DNA of 64,000 nucleotides from Callipepla californica brunnescens (lineage: Eukaryota > Chordata > Aves > Galliformes > Odontophoridae): NCBI GenBank assembly GCA_023055505.1, contig JALIRH010000140.1, positions 124,001-188,000 on the forward strand. The letters are read 5' to 3'. Below, piece by piece: positions 15,308-29,400 of this stretch. The notes below the pieces were generated by a model, which worked only from the letters and a program-made list of their open reading frames with translations, was not told the origin of the DNA and did no database searches. Positions within the stretch are counted from its first letter, which is position 1; each line of letters begins with the position of its first letter. The position numbers were made by a program, and so were the translations under genes.

Positions 15308-16968
15308 TTAAGTGAATTGTTCTAATCTTAAAACAAATAATTTGACTACCGTCAATAAAGCTAGAAGCACTCACTTCTACTATTTTCAGTTTGTATTATC
15401 TGATTTGAGAATGACAAATAAAAAGAAGTGAAGAAATGTCAATTCTTTTTCCTCATATCAAGTTGGAAGCCCTTCCCATAAACTTTTAAAATCATCAAAT
15501 ACTAAGGATGCCAGGCACTTAAAAAAAAAATAGTAAAAACTTTATTTTACTTTAATACTTCAACAAGAAATCCAACATTGAAGAAGTATATGAAGTTAAA
15601 ACCTCTTAACATACTTTTATTCAGATGAATTATATAATGACAAGATTGCACGATCAATCCATGACAAGGTGAAAGAGACTGCTGCACAAAATCGCATAAT
15701 CAGAAACTTCTTTATATAAGATTCTAAAACTAAATTTTTATTTCACTGAACAGAACACAATAGAAACATTCAAGTGGTCAACAGTTAAAAGATTTGTATT
15801 ATATACCTACAATCTAATCCATAACATTGAAATTTCAGCACAGAAATATTAATCTGAACTAATATCTCCTCCTACAGTTGGCAGAGAGAAAATGGTAACA
15901 AAATTTCATGTGATGTGCCTTAAGATGGACTGAAATACCCTTTAGAGTCACCATTTCCACAGACTGCATGGGGAGTTTGGATGACCATGGCAAACTACTG
16001 CTTATACAAATATATACAGATAAAATCTAGATGAAACTCTGAAATCTCAGAGGGATATTTAATATTTTTAGATGGTAGATGGGTTGTCTTTGACAAAGAA
16101 TGCAAGAAATTTTTGCGTGGATATGGACATGAACACAGCACAGAAATCTTAAAAATGACTGAATCAGTATAAAAAAAAGGAAGAATATTCTTAGTAGTGA
16201 TAAAAAGCAGAAAATGATCTTGAATTAATCTATATAAACAGGAAAAATATACTGACAATACTGATGAAAATAAACATCAAATAATATTGATATATATTGA
16301 AAAAAGAGCAGCTTTAAGATACTTTTCCAAGTTCATTGCTGTTTTCTAGATGTAAAATATATATATACTAATCCGATCATCATTAAATATTCTTACTCTG
16401 AAATGATTCAAAGATAGAAAAAAATGTATTAGAAAAACTGGAAACAAAAAATTACTTCCAAATCTATTATGTTTGTTTCTGGATGAACAATTATAACTAC
16501 TTCAGAAGAATTACCCTGTTTGTTTTCTGAAATGTACAAGATATAATTCCCTTATAAACAATTCAGACTGATTGTTTATGGTTAGATAAATACACTGTGA
16601 AACAAATAACATGTAAAACATGAGATACCTAAAGAGATGTCTGTTAGAAGCTCTGCAAGTTAATTACTTTTTTTAGAAGTATTAGGTGCCCTAAGAAATT
16701 TCAGTGTGGACATTCTTCCTAGAAGAATCAGTAGGGAACACCACAAGGTGACATTTCTAAAATCCCTAGATCTGTGTGTTCTTTTCACTGTTGATAAGAC
16801 ATTTCATTACCTTTTCAGTACATTAGAAATTAATATAAGCAATATAGTAAAGACAAAGTCAAAACTGAAAGCAGTAAGTTTCATTTTAAGACACAATCAG
16901 AGAATAGACCTATATGTAACGGTGTCATACTAAAACAAGCAAACAAAAAATCAAAAATCATAAAACCG

Positions 16969-17523
16969 TGACAGTTTGGGTATTGGTATTCCACATCATA
17001 ATATCACGTAGTGCATCGAGAGTCGAAGAGTTAATGCTCCAGCCCCATGGATCACAGACAGTTACAGGTATACCTGTCTCAGAAGAGAACTACATATCCC
17101 AGGGGACTTTGTGTTGCTTTGTATTTTTATGCATGTCCGCTCAGAAGGAAAGATAAAAACTGTTTGCGCGTCACGAGACATTTTCTCTTTCCTCTGAGGA
17201 TCAACCCAGCAGCGGGTGCTTGCTGCTGTCTTGCCTTCAGCATTTAGTATAAGGCCTTCAGTTTATTGGACACTCACTCATTTTACTTGACTCCTTAGCT
17301 TCAATTCCCATTATGTTGTATTCTGTTATTTTGCACTCCAGTATCTTATTTAGTAAATTAGCTTTCCTCCTCAGATGTTGATTTTTTTTTTTTTTTTCTA
17401 GGCCCATCTCCCCTTTCCTTTTTCCCTTTCCTCCTTCTCCTTCCCTGGGGCGTGGCATGGATCCATGGGTCCCCAACCCAATCATCATGGAACTGAGCTG
17501 AACCAGACTGTAAACCATTGACA
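16969..17523 (+). mobile_element. solo LTR-like element (avian endogenous retrovirus)
   Basis: A block of ~555 bp begins TGACAGTTTGGG and ends ACCATTGACA, a TG...CA arrangement with imperfect terminal inverted bases. Inside are a TATA-like GATAAAAA at 17152-17159 and a GC-richer leader-like stretch, then T16 and a 40-base pyrimidine tract (17407-17446). The overall look and several phrases resemble LTRs I know from chicken. No coding region or second LTR is seen nearby, so this would be a solo LTR left by recombination. AAAAC occurs just before (16962-16966) and just after (17524-17528), a possible but inexact target duplication. Identification rests on recollection and structure, not on a search. 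Confidence 0.55.
17407..17446 (+). repeat. 40-base uninterrupted pyrimidine tract
   Basis: Every base from 17407 to 17446 is C or T, in a CCTTT/CCTTCT pattern, near a T16 run (17382-17397). It lies in the 3' part of the LTR-like block. Confidence 0.85.
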
Positions 17524-17952
17524 AAAACAAATAAAAAGCAGGGCTTTCTCTATAGAGCTCCTCTTAAAGACCGAAAATGAAGTGACAATTAGTTGCCTGA
17601 GTAACAGTACAGTAAAATATAAGGATCCTCAATTCTCTGTACATATTTTGATCACAATTGTGAGACCTTGACAACAATAAACATCAAAAAGTTAATAAAT
17701 AAGAAGATATTTTATGAAAGATGATGGAGTTGCTTAAACACACCTGTAATTACTTTTTTAATGTTTTATTTTTTATTTATTGGTTTGTTTGTTTGTTTGT
17801 TTTTTTAAGAAAGAAATATTACTCTTCCTCTTCTTACGAGCAGAATATCTTTTAAAGTAGTACCTTCCTTTGCAAAGTATGTTGGTGTCTTCTGAGCAAG
17901 CAGTGTTAAAACTGTTTAGTAATAAAATAATACCTTAATATTACAGGGTCGC

Positions 17953-18305
17953 AGTATCACAGAACTGTAGGGGTTGGAAGGGACCTCTAGAGATCATTGA
18001 GTCCGACACTCCGGCCAAAGCAACTCCCTAGACCAAGTTGCACAGGTGGGCATTCAGGCAGGTCTTAAACATCTCCAGAGAAGGAGACTCCACCACCTCT
18101 TTGTGCAGCCTGTGCCAGTGCTCCGTCACCCTTACGATAAAGTTCCCACGCACATTTGAGCAGAACTTCATATGCCTCAGTTTGTGGCCACTTCTCCTTG
18201 TCCTATCACCACACACTACAGAGAAGAGTTCAGCCTCGTCCCTTTGCATCCTGTTCCTTAGATGTTTATAGACATAGATCAGATCCCCTCTGCTATCCAA
18301 GTGTG
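17953..18305 (-). mobile_element. CR1 LINE 3' fragment
   Basis: The plus strand shows the inverted CR1 end: ATCACAGAACTGTAGGGGTT followed by 'ggaagggacctctagagatcat'. On the minus strand an open frame with VTEHWHRLHKEVVESPSLEM represents the usual translated CR1 3' region. About 350 bp remain, well preserved, in the same sense as CSMD1. Confidence 0.9.
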
Positions 18306-21300
18306 AGAACTTCTACTTCAGTATGAGGACCTGTTCCTTCATAGTTTGTTCAGGAAAGGGAATACATAAGCCCACATTACAGCATAAAATTGTATTACTC
18401 TATTTCCAGTGGCCATGAGATTACTATTTCACTTTGATATAGAATCATAACAAAGGGGCCATGTTAAACAAACTTAGTATGTCATTACAAACAAAAATCA
18501 AAAGAAATACTTCTAATTAATAAGTTATTAATATTTTGTTGAATAATAATAACTGATTTCTTAACTTCCTGCAATTGGGAAGTAAACATTTAGCTGAAGT
18601 GCTCTTCAGAATGGTAATCCAGTCAAGTTACATTTTTAATAGTACTTCTTCACTTGGATGAGTTGGACAGATATATAATTTCGAATGTCATACAAAACAT
18701 AACAATACAATCTGTTTAGTGATTACCATTGATGTGTTTCTGAGCACTAATTTCAACCATTAATTAAATCAGTAATAAGCATCACTTACTAAACCATCAT
18801 TTCCACATAATATCCACTCAGAATAAGGTCCTGACATTGCCTTGATTTTCAGTTCTGCTAACTTAAGATACTGATAATTTTTCAATAAACACAATTCTGC
18901 TTTTAGTTGTGCTCTAAAAATGGCAACAAGCTTTTTTCTACTTATAAAATTTTCTTCTTAACTATAGTGTTAAAAACAAACAAGCAAACAAAAAAACTAT
19001 GTGCCATATAAGGTATTTTTTCTCTTAACACTTCAAAACATTAAAACCACTTCTAATAAAAATAATTACTATTGTATTTGCATTAAACTATATTCAATAT
19101 TATTTTTGCGTGGGTGATCATGGAAAACAAAATAGGTTCTCCCAAAAGCTGTAAAAGTGACAGTGATGACAGCATATGCATTTTGAGTTGCGTTCAGCAA
19201 TGCTTCATATGCATAGCTTCAATTACCAAAAAAAGAATGCACCGCACAAAAACTAATTATGTATTTAATGATTTTGATAATAAATGTCTAACTATCTACC
19301 TCAGCTTTAAAATCTATTATCTCACACATGAATATATATTCTTAAGTATTATGCCTATGATAAAATTGTCCACTGTCATCCAGTGATAGTTAATATATTT
19401 TCATGTTGTGCCATTCTTTGAAATTCATGTTAAGAGAAAGTGGTAAATATGATTGACTTTATGGATTAAAGGCTTGATTCCTATTTTATCTATATTGACA
19501 TTACATCTGCATCTAGAAGCACTGAGTAGAGCTATTCTTGACCTATGCTGACAAAAAGTTATATCAGAATCAGGGAAAAAAATTGCTGGTCATTAGTCTA
19601 AAATCCATATGGCAATCTCCATAAATATGCAGATAACAGAGCACTGTAAAAACATGCTGGGACACAAGTCATTATTTGGATCTAATTCAAATCATATATA
19701 GGTAAACAGAACAGCCTCTATCCACTTAGGCATCATTTGTAATGAATATACAATGGGCAGAAGCTATAAAAATTCAATTAAAATGTAAAAATAATACTAG
19801 AAAAGGGTGATGGCAGGTTTTCCTCTGCAGTACTCTGTGACTTATAAATCATAGCTTATAACTTAAAAATAAATTACTCTGGGAAAACTATTTCAATTTT
19901 ACCTAACAGCACAGTGTTCCATAAACAAAATATTTTATTAAAAAAGAAAAAAAAAAGAAAAAAAGAAAAAACTGTTCAGATAAAACCTTTTAGACTGGTT
20001 TGAATAAATTATCTTGTTTAGAAAGACAATATGCACTTAATAATTATTTCATTGAAATACATAAAATATCACTTCAAAATTTGAGAACATAAGGCTAGAA
20101 ACCTTAACTGCAGTGTATTTAGACAGTCTTCAGACAACCTAGGCCACGATATTGATGATTGTGTAAATTTGACATACTTAGCAATGAAACTTCCGCAAAA
20201 AGCTGGTGTCATGATTAACTATGATGACAACTTGCAATTTTATAGCTTTTATGACTTTATAACTATAGCTATTTATAACTTCTGCAATGAAGAATCATAA
20301 AATCATCTGCAAATAACAATGCTTGTAATACTGCAGTACCATTTTTATAGGACCTTGTTATCTCCAGATATAAAACAGATTTAATTCTTAGACCTGATGA
20401 CACCAGCTGTCAAACGGTCTTACTTTCTAAAATTTATGCTTCATTTAATCACTAAACTGTTCTTCCTCTTTCATCTGTCTTAACAAATACACTCTTGGGT
20501 GTACCTGTTGAGAAGCTACATGATATAAATGTTCTTGTTTTTTTTACGTTATACAGTGTACACATAGACAAGGCAGTAGCACACTCAGAGGAAAGTGATC
20601 TATTGCATTTCTGAGAATAAAAGGAATTTTAACAAGAGAACAGCTGTTAACTATACCACATCTAATAACAGCAACTAGAAAATTTTGCTTTTATGATGAG
20701 CTGTGAACAATATTCCTAAGCAAATATTATCTACTACCAGCTATCAGGAAAACTGACTTATAGTAACAGACTTTCACTCCTGTTTTCCTTGATGTACAAA
20801 TTTAAATCAATTAATGTTCTACCATATTGAACACAAAATCTGCAGTCAAATTTTATCTTCTGGATTCCTCTTTGGATTTATTTTGTATACTCACTCTCTT
20901 TGCAATTAGTGAAAGGTTTATCATTGGCATTCCATTTTGTCATAAGTCAGGAAACTATTTCATTCCTTTGGATACTGCATTTATCTATTTTAAAAACTTT
21001 CATTACTAAAAAAAAGTTTGTATCATATCACAAATTACCGTTCTAAAAGATTACCATTTCAAAGCATACTACGAAGCATAAACATTTATTAGCAAATGCA
21101 TTAGATGAGAAATGTTAGCTAAGAGGTTAAAATTATCAAAACATCATGAACTTATCTTTGCCAGTCTGTACCACTGAAGTGCTTCAAACAATAGGCAGAC
21201 AATTAAAAAATTAGACCAATATCAGTAAGTACCTATGGTGTCAGAACCCTGTTTCAAAATCAGTAATGAGAATGGTATTCAGTATAAATCCAAATCCACA

Positions 21301-24300
21301 CATTGTCTAAAGATAGAGGATCAGTGAGATACACACAATCTCCTGAAGCAGGAGCCAGAAAGGATTTCATAACACATCTCAAATTTTACAAGAAGTCTGC
21401 AGGTGAAGTATGTGAAATGAGCTCTAAAACACCTAAATGCAGACGTTTACCTGTTTCTGTTCAAAGGTGCTTTATATATCTAATCTTTCACTACAGCAAA
21501 TACAGCTAGATCTGACTGGCAGTAATGTGTTTGCTACAGGCTGATCTGAATTGCTATGTCTGGTTATAACCAACGCTTAATTCAGATAGTTCAGTAAGCT
21601 TGCCCTGAAACAAACATCTAGTGCTGAAACGGTTTACAGACATATTTATGGTATGGCAGACAGAACTGGACCTGTAGAAAACCTATCCCTTTCTAAATCC
21701 ACTCCTGGAGGCTACGCAAAAGGCGTGATAATCTCAGAAGCCCTCAAGATTTCTCTGATGGGAAACTCAGCCTGCACACATTTAACTGTATCTTTTCATT
21801 CTTGAAGTGAGTGAGATATGGATAGTTCATTTTTAAAAAAGAATCATTAGAATTCATTTTTATTCTGTATAATGGATCTCAAGAGCAAAAATCAGTCACA
21901 TCTTTATTTGTATTTGACCATACTAAATTGTGTGGAATGAAGAAGTGGAAGTTAATATCTTCTGTAGAGTGAGGTAGCTGTGAGTTTTGTGGAGAAGCCA
22001 AATTATCACCTTGCAAACATAGTCCCATTACTTCAATCAGAAAAAGTTATTACCTTATTTAAATGGCCATTAAATAAAGTAATGGATCTAGAACAAACAT
22101 AGAACATACTGTTAGTTGAGAAAATGATCAAGTATGCATTTTCCTTTTAGATAAGAAAATTACTAATTCTAAAGAGTTTATGTATATATATATTTGTAAA
22201 CATGTAATTCTATATGTGTAACTTTAAATACTTAGTAGCAGGCACGAAATACCTTCTTTTGAGAGGTACCATGAAGAAAAAGTATTTACCGGTAAGAATG
22301 CATGAAATAAGGAGGGCAAAAAAAGAGCCTGAGAACAAAGAAAAGCCATGCAGACATCAAAATATTTCAAAATATCTAAGGTACAGTTGAAAAAAAAAAA
22401 AAAAAATCACTCAGGAAACTTAACTTAGCATCCTATTAACACAGATCAGGGCTAAGAATTAGATCAGTTCTGAAAGACTGAATGAAATCTGTACGTTCTG
22501 CATAACTTCCTTTTTTGTCTTCGAAAATGAAAACAAAGAAACAACTAATAGATATCAATACTATAATAATTACAGCGACTGCCCTGAGTGGGACTTGTGT
22601 TTCAATTTGACGGGGAAAAAAACAAAAACAAAAAACTTAAACAGGTCTTGAGAACATTCACTGCTTAGCCATGGAGCCGATTCCATCCTGTATGTACAAG
22701 GCTTGTGTAAATGTCAGCCTTCTCTGTGTGCTGTAGTACAAAGATTAAAAATGCATTCACATCAGATCAAGAGTCCAACTCCAAAACAATCTCTGGGCAT
22801 TTCTACCTCCTGTGCTCTAGTTAGCATCACAGAGAAATCTCAGAGCAGGTAAATTAGGTTCTTTTTGAATGAAACTAAGCTGGGAGGTGTTTTCAGACCA
22901 GATTCAAATTAGAACTAATCCATAGTAAAAATCCTTAAAATTCATTTCGTATGAACCTCAGGCCCCCAGCAGCAACTGTTTTGCACTACAAAGCTGCTTT
23001 TGTTGCACTGCACTACTAATGCTAATGTAAACACAGACTAATTTATTCTCTAAGGACAACTGGAGGCAATACTTGGATCATGCCCTATCCCCCTTTCTCT
23101 TATCTTCCCACCCTCTGAGATTACGCTGGGGCTCTGCAGACCCAAGTTTCTCCATGATCTCCACGTGAATTCAGGAGGGATAGTAGACTCTACGGTCTTT
23201 TCTCAGATGTAATAAAAAACAACAACAACAACATAAACATTTAACACATATTCTACAAACTGGAATTTTGATTGAAGAAATAAATTACACTTTATCTCTT
23301 CTTGAGTTGCATTTTGTTGCCAGGTATTTATCTTAATAAAGAAAAAATAGAACACTCTCATTTATAAAATTTACATTTGCAGAGAAGCAAAAAGCCTGCA
23401 TAAAAGAAATTCTCTATTCACTGAGTCTGTGAAATCCATGACAGGAGGTTCTGTGCCTTTCAGAACAGAATGCCACAAGAGAAAATTTTTTTATGATTTT
23501 CTGAGAAAATTTAAATTTCATATTTCTATGGCTTATATTTCATACATGTTCTGCTATTTTATACTGCTCATTTTAATAGGAAATTTGAAATAAGAACTGA
23601 TTAGGAATGTGTGAAATCCTCCTGTTTTTCTCATTAGGCAGAAATAAGAGTTTTTGCTATAGTGAGTTGGTCTCCATTTTTACCTTCACAGCAACCACAG
23701 CTACCTACACACTGTTCTTGCTGTGAAGCTTCAGTTTACATTTCACTTTGATTTGGAATGCTTTATGATGGTGCATGGGTGAGATCTTTGCTTATGGGTA
23801 TTTCAGAAGGATTAGTAAGCACATTATGTTCCAGTGTTGACTTATTTAAACGACTAAACTCCTCACTCATCTCAAAATATTTTCTTTTGTCATAATGATG
23901 ATTACCACCTACAGGGAAGAGGAGGAAAATCATGCTGCGAAACCTCATTCTACTTACCTGCTATCTGGAAATGAAGGGATGATCATTCTAATAGGCAATT
24001 TCTTTCACTGAAAGGAATACCAAGCTCAAAGGCATGATGTTTACTATTTAAATAATAAATTAATTACACTGTTTTAGGCTGCTCTTTTTTTTTTTTTTTT
24101 TTCCCCTTTCCTCAATATCACAGACTGAAGAACTGAAAAGCCAGGAACAGAAATATCTTCACTATTCCCCTTTCTCAAGCTGGGAGCCCACCTTGTTGCT
24201 CCCTTTCTGGGCACAAGCATCAGTTGAATTACTACATAGTTATTAAACCTTTCTTTATTTAATACAGGACTTACTATAGCTCTGGAATAGGTCAAAAGGC

Positions 24301-25439
24301 GTGAAGAGAAGATCTTTGAGACAGGAAATGTGTATACAGTATATCTAAATTAACCCCTTAAAAAAATTTACAACTAGTTATCAGCAAGAGGCTGTTCCAC
24401 ATTGTTATCCTCTAGAGACCAAAACTTCACATTGCTTCATGATTTCAACACTGGTTAAACTCTGTAAACATGAACATGTAGAGAGCTCTTAAACTGGAAA
24501 AGACTTAAGTTTTAAGTTACAATGTCTGATTACAACAGATAAAAAAAAACCCAAAATACGTAGATAAATTAGATGTTATTTCAGCTCTAAATTGATACAG
24601 TCTACTACATGGAAGGTAAAAGAAAATTAACTCCAGTTATGAAAGAAGAAGTGAGCCAGTATACAACCCAGAACAAGTTAAAACAGTTCTAATTTTGGAG
24701 TTGTTTTATTTGATCAGTCTAATTTATTTGAGTTAATAATTTGATCATGAGTAATCTGAAATAGCAGTTGGGATTTCTCCATTACATACAGCCTGTCATA
24801 ATAAGAACTTGTATTGATTTTTGAGAAATGTTATCATGCAGAAAGGTTATTATATTGCTGCAATGAAATGTTTAAAAATAACATGGAAAACTTGCAAAAT
24901 TACATATGATGTCTCCTTAAACACAACTCCATACATTCAGGTGGAAACAGAACACTGCTCTTTGGAATATGTCCAATATTGGGAAAACAAAACTTTCCAG
25001 AAAGCTGTATAATAACTTTGGACACCGAATTGTTTTTAAATATGACTTTACTGAAATTCAGCCATAGGACAACAAATACTAACACTGCATCTAATCAAGG
25101 ATACCAAAAAAAGTTAACAGTTTCCCTTGATATCATAGTAAATAAGCAGAGAATCATACTTATTATAAAAGCAAACAGATTCCCCAATGGTAACTGTAAC
25201 TGAAAATTTTACTTTTTTAATTTTTGTTCTTAAATCATTTTCCAAGAGAGTGACCAATCCTTGTTTTTTTTTGTTTTTGTTTTTTTTTTAATTTTTTTAA
25301 ATCAGCCAGATTATACTTCCTCTTGATAGGCATGAAGGCACAATTAACTAAAAAGGTGTCTGGTCATTTTCATTCAGACTATTTTATTTTACTTCTTGTT
25401 TCAAATCATTAAGTCTGGATAGATCAGCCTAGTGTGCTG

Positions 25440-26425
25440 TTACATAACTGGTAAGCCTGGCTTTATCCCTTTTACCCTTCATTTCTAGTTTGAAGCCATA
25501 CTGATCAGCCCTGCTAATTGCTGCACAAAAATCCCTTTCCATCTGAGGTGCATCCCATCAGATGCCAGCAGGCCTAGTGCTGCGCAGACCACCTCATGAC
25601 TGAGAAATCCAAAATTATACTAGTAATACCAGCCTTGGAGCCACATATGGATCAGCCAGGTCCGTCTGTCCCCATGCAGAATGATCTTACAGGTCTTTTT
25701 CAACTTCAGTGATTCTATGTCCCTGATTCTTTATTAGTCATCTAACAGCCCTGAAATCCCCTTTGATTGCCCTTGGACTTCTCTTTCTACCTCATCACTG
25801 CTGCCATGAAGAAAATACTAACAGTTAATAAGCAGAGGTCAATACAATGCTAATGAGTTTTCTAGTAACCTCTTTTACCTGGACCTCAGGGAGGCAGCAG
25901 ATTTCCCTATGGGATGGATCTGCTTGGCACATTGGGCTCTCTGTTCCCCTCAGAAGGGAGTCATCTATGACAAAAACACTTCTGTTTTTCTTGATGAAGG
26001 TAGTTGTGATACAGGCAGTAAGCTGACTAACCCTAGGTGACCCCTACAGCCCAGGTGGACCATCATCATCATAATTTCGCTGTCCATCAAGTTCTAAAGC
26101 CTCTTATCCATGAATAAGGGCCCCTTGGAATGTGAGGTGTGGCAGATGGTGAAAGCATTTGCCCGTAAACCTGAGATAAAACCCACTTCCACTCCTCTCT
26201 GTCTCTTAAGTTTCCTCCTTCTACCTGGTGTCAAGAAGGCAGGGAATCTATCATTTCTTGTATTTTGTCTGGCTGATGCATCTGTTTCAGAGATGGTAAA
26301 GTATAATTCAACCAGCTGATCTCCTCAGTCTCCCTGATGATCCTCAGCCTGTCCATCTCCTCCTGAATCTCTGTCCACAAGATGAGCAGTTCTTTTACCT
26401 AAGAGGCATTACTTCCCAATGTCTC
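25440..26425 (-). pseudogene. relic of CR1-type LINE ORF1 with SGNH-esterase-like motifs
   Basis: Read on the minus strand from 26.42 kb downward, the block first encodes a charged coiled-coil-like segment (EIQEEMDRLRIIRETEEI). About 600 bp later come HGSSDE and, after a frameshift, AIKGDFRAV. It then continues to ASDGMHL and LAGLI near 25.55-25.50 kb. HGS-N/S-D and DGxHL are the positions expected for the GxND and DxxH blocks of SGNH hydrolases. Such an esterase domain is known in ORF1 of CR1-type LINEs. Stops and at least one frameshift make it a pseudogene. A plus-strand CR1 3' tail appears to interrupt it at about 25.68-25.73 kb. The assignment to CR1 rather than another LINE is from memory. 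Confidence 0.55.
25678..25725 (+). mobile_element. CR1 3' tail lying within the ORF1 relic
   Basis: The plus strand reads AATGATCTTACAGGTCTTTT then CAACTTCAGTGATTCTATG, the normal CR1 3' terminal block in the orientation opposite to the surrounding relic. It is only ~50 bp and the inner edge is uncertain. Confidence 0.55.
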
Positions 26426-29400
26426 TTTACTTATAACATGAAGCTTCTACTTAGTAATACATCATGGTAGGTTGATTAAATGAAATGCAGACACCAATTT
26501 ATTTTAGAAATACCAGAATGCTTCTATCTGCCAAATACCAGATCTAGTATCACTAAAAAGACTGAAAAGAATCATAACAATTTTTAGAAACAATATACTT
26601 TAAAAAAAATTATCTAATTTTTTTTCCTATATGCATACTTGACTATGTAGTCTGTGAATTTCTTAATTTCCTATTATTAACAATATGGATATGACCTATA
26701 AATGGTCAGCTGGCATTTTCCCAGAACAAACCACTCAGGAAAAGATCAGTGGGCATCGTGCACAAGAAATTTTGACCATCTGCGTTCTCAAGGCAAAGTA
26801 AATGAACATGCTACTGTGCAGTAACCCCAGGACCGCTTGAGCATAAATTAATCTGCAGCACTTGTCTCCCTGTGCAGTAAATGTGGGCTCTGCCAGCGTT
26901 AAACAGATAATTTCTATAGAAAATATAATAAACCTGAGGGAGAGAATTATCTGATGAGACTGCAGTAAAGGATATTAAAGTAGTACTATTTATAAAATTA
27001 TAAGGAAATTCTGAAGTTGTTACATGAAATATGTTTTTATTCTGGAGAAAATAAAGTCAGGATTACCTGTTCCACCCTAATGAAGATTCTATCCACGTTT
27101 TAATGAAAAAAAAGGTCACTGATCTATATTGCTGGAGTTGTGAAGTATTTGAGATTCTGACCTAACAATTCCAGGAATCTCAGCTGCCTTTAATTGAAAC
27201 AAATGGAAAGTAGCACACCTAAGATGCATCTAAAATAATTTTCTAAATAGAAAACTAAACGTGAAGGTATTATTTTTGACAAGGCTGTGCTGAACGTACC
27301 TATGAAATGAAATTGTTACCGTGTATGCATTTATATCCATACTAAATTAATACAAAGTATTATAATCCTCTGTAAAATCCTATTAGTGTAAAAGAAAAAA
27401 TCAATCTGCTATAAGCTCAAATGCTTTAGCAGCACAGGATGAACAATTATAGTAACTAAGTCAGACATATGTCATCCTTCCACCGATGCACTTTCTAGCA
27501 AAATCTAGTTAATAATTTAAAAGGAACTGCAGTTAGATTAAATCAAACCAAGATGATTCTATCTGTCAATCGTCTTCAAAATAATCCTTTCCTATGTCTG
27601 TGGTGAAAGTCTGCCACATAAACGTAAGGCAGAAACACTATACATAAGAGGTGGTGCTGAAAGAAATACACAAAGCGAAGAAAAAAAAATGGTGCAGTAA
27701 CTGTTCCAGGAACATCCAATATAAAAACAATAACATCATGACAAATGTCTTCTACAAGCCTGACTTGAAGTGGCACCAAATTTAAATATAGCAAAAAAGG
27801 TTTTAACATTTTGTAAAAGACAAATAAGCATATAAAACTATGTTTCCATTACATATCCCCAGTAAGAAAAAATACAGTATTAGCCTATGAATTCTTACCA
27901 AAAATAAAGTAAAAAAAAAAAAAAAAAAAGAACTACACCATCTTATAGACACTATAGCTGAAAATCAGAGCCATTGGGTCTAGAAATATTATCATGGAAT
28001 AGTGAAAGCAGCAGGAGATCCCAGGTAGTAAGTGTTACAGAAACAAACAAAACAAAAACCAAAATGCACAGCCTAGAGAAAGAACTGAAACAGCAAGAAG
28101 CAGAATCATGCTTACAATATACTGTAAACATGATCCTAACAGCAATATCCTGGCAACAGATCAGTAAGATCTCAGAAGAAAACTCCAAAGAAACTGATTT
28201 TAAGAAGTTGAGAAATTGCATAATAGAAGTAGGTAACACTATGTTATTTTACAACAATCTGTATAGTTTACATCATGTACTCTACAAAGAGTTAGAAGTA
28301 TACCATAAAGTTGTATTTGCAAATATTATAGCTCTAATAAATGGCTTAGCAGGATGCTGATCAGCAGCTACCACAGTGGGGCCCAGAGGAAACAAAATGT
28401 AAGGAAAGAAAATCAACTCCACAAAATAAGCAGAACATTAACAGAAATGCTTTTGAACAGAAGAAGAATGAAACAACTTAAAATTTTGTGTTGCTCAGGA
28501 AAAACAAATGTTAGTAGAACATCTAGCTAATAATGATTTTAATATGATTGGTTAAAAACCTGTAACCATACCCACTGTCCTCACAGGAAGTAGAAAACCA
28601 GTTTCAAATTTTAATTAATAATAACCAGCATCAAAACGTCACGTTTGTAAAATTTAATGAATAAATTTTAAAATATTTATTATTTAAAATATGCCTCTAT
28701 ATTATGCTTTGCTCTTTTGTGGAAGTGCACCTCATCAAACAGATTAAATTCTTTGTACGGCATTAAATGTAATGCTAAGAAGAAATACTGTTCTATCTTG
28801 TAAAATGTTACACATAAACTAGAAGAAAAGACAAATTAATTCCTAGAGTAAGCTAAAACTAATTTAAAATACACAATAAAATGTCACAAACTGTCTACAT
28901 TCGTGGAAAGCAGAGTGAAATGTGAAATACAGACTCTAAGCATTTTCGTAAGCATTTTTGAGTCTAAAGGACAAAATAGTAGGCTCCTCAGTTTAAATTC
29001 AAGACCACGTCTTCAATACATAATTCAGCTTTCAAGAGGTCTATCATTTAATCCTTCACTTTTGCTGGAGTTATAAAATCTACACAGCTTCTTTCAGATG
29101 AAAAGTAAATTTCATTTGAGTCAGATTATCTACGAATTAAAAGCACTTCCTAGCTTTTAACCTAAGGGGTATTTACCAACTTTAGATGTAGTTTTTGGGG
29201 GATATAAAGCTCGGTACCACATTTGATATACATTGATAAATGTAATGTAGAGGCTATGCGAAAGAAACTTAAGAATACTGCAGGACTTAAACATGTCTGA
29301 TTTAAAACTTCATATTCACAGCCAACGTGGTTCTAAAGCCAATAAAAATAGGAACTGCATAAAGTGAAGAAAAATCCCCTCCTATTTCACTGCTATACAA

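Noticed and set aside
27974..28360. 128-codon plus-strand open frame.
   Set aside because: The translation has no recognisable domain, the antisense strand is also open, and there are no supporting splice or promoter features. It is likely chance in AT-rich DNA.
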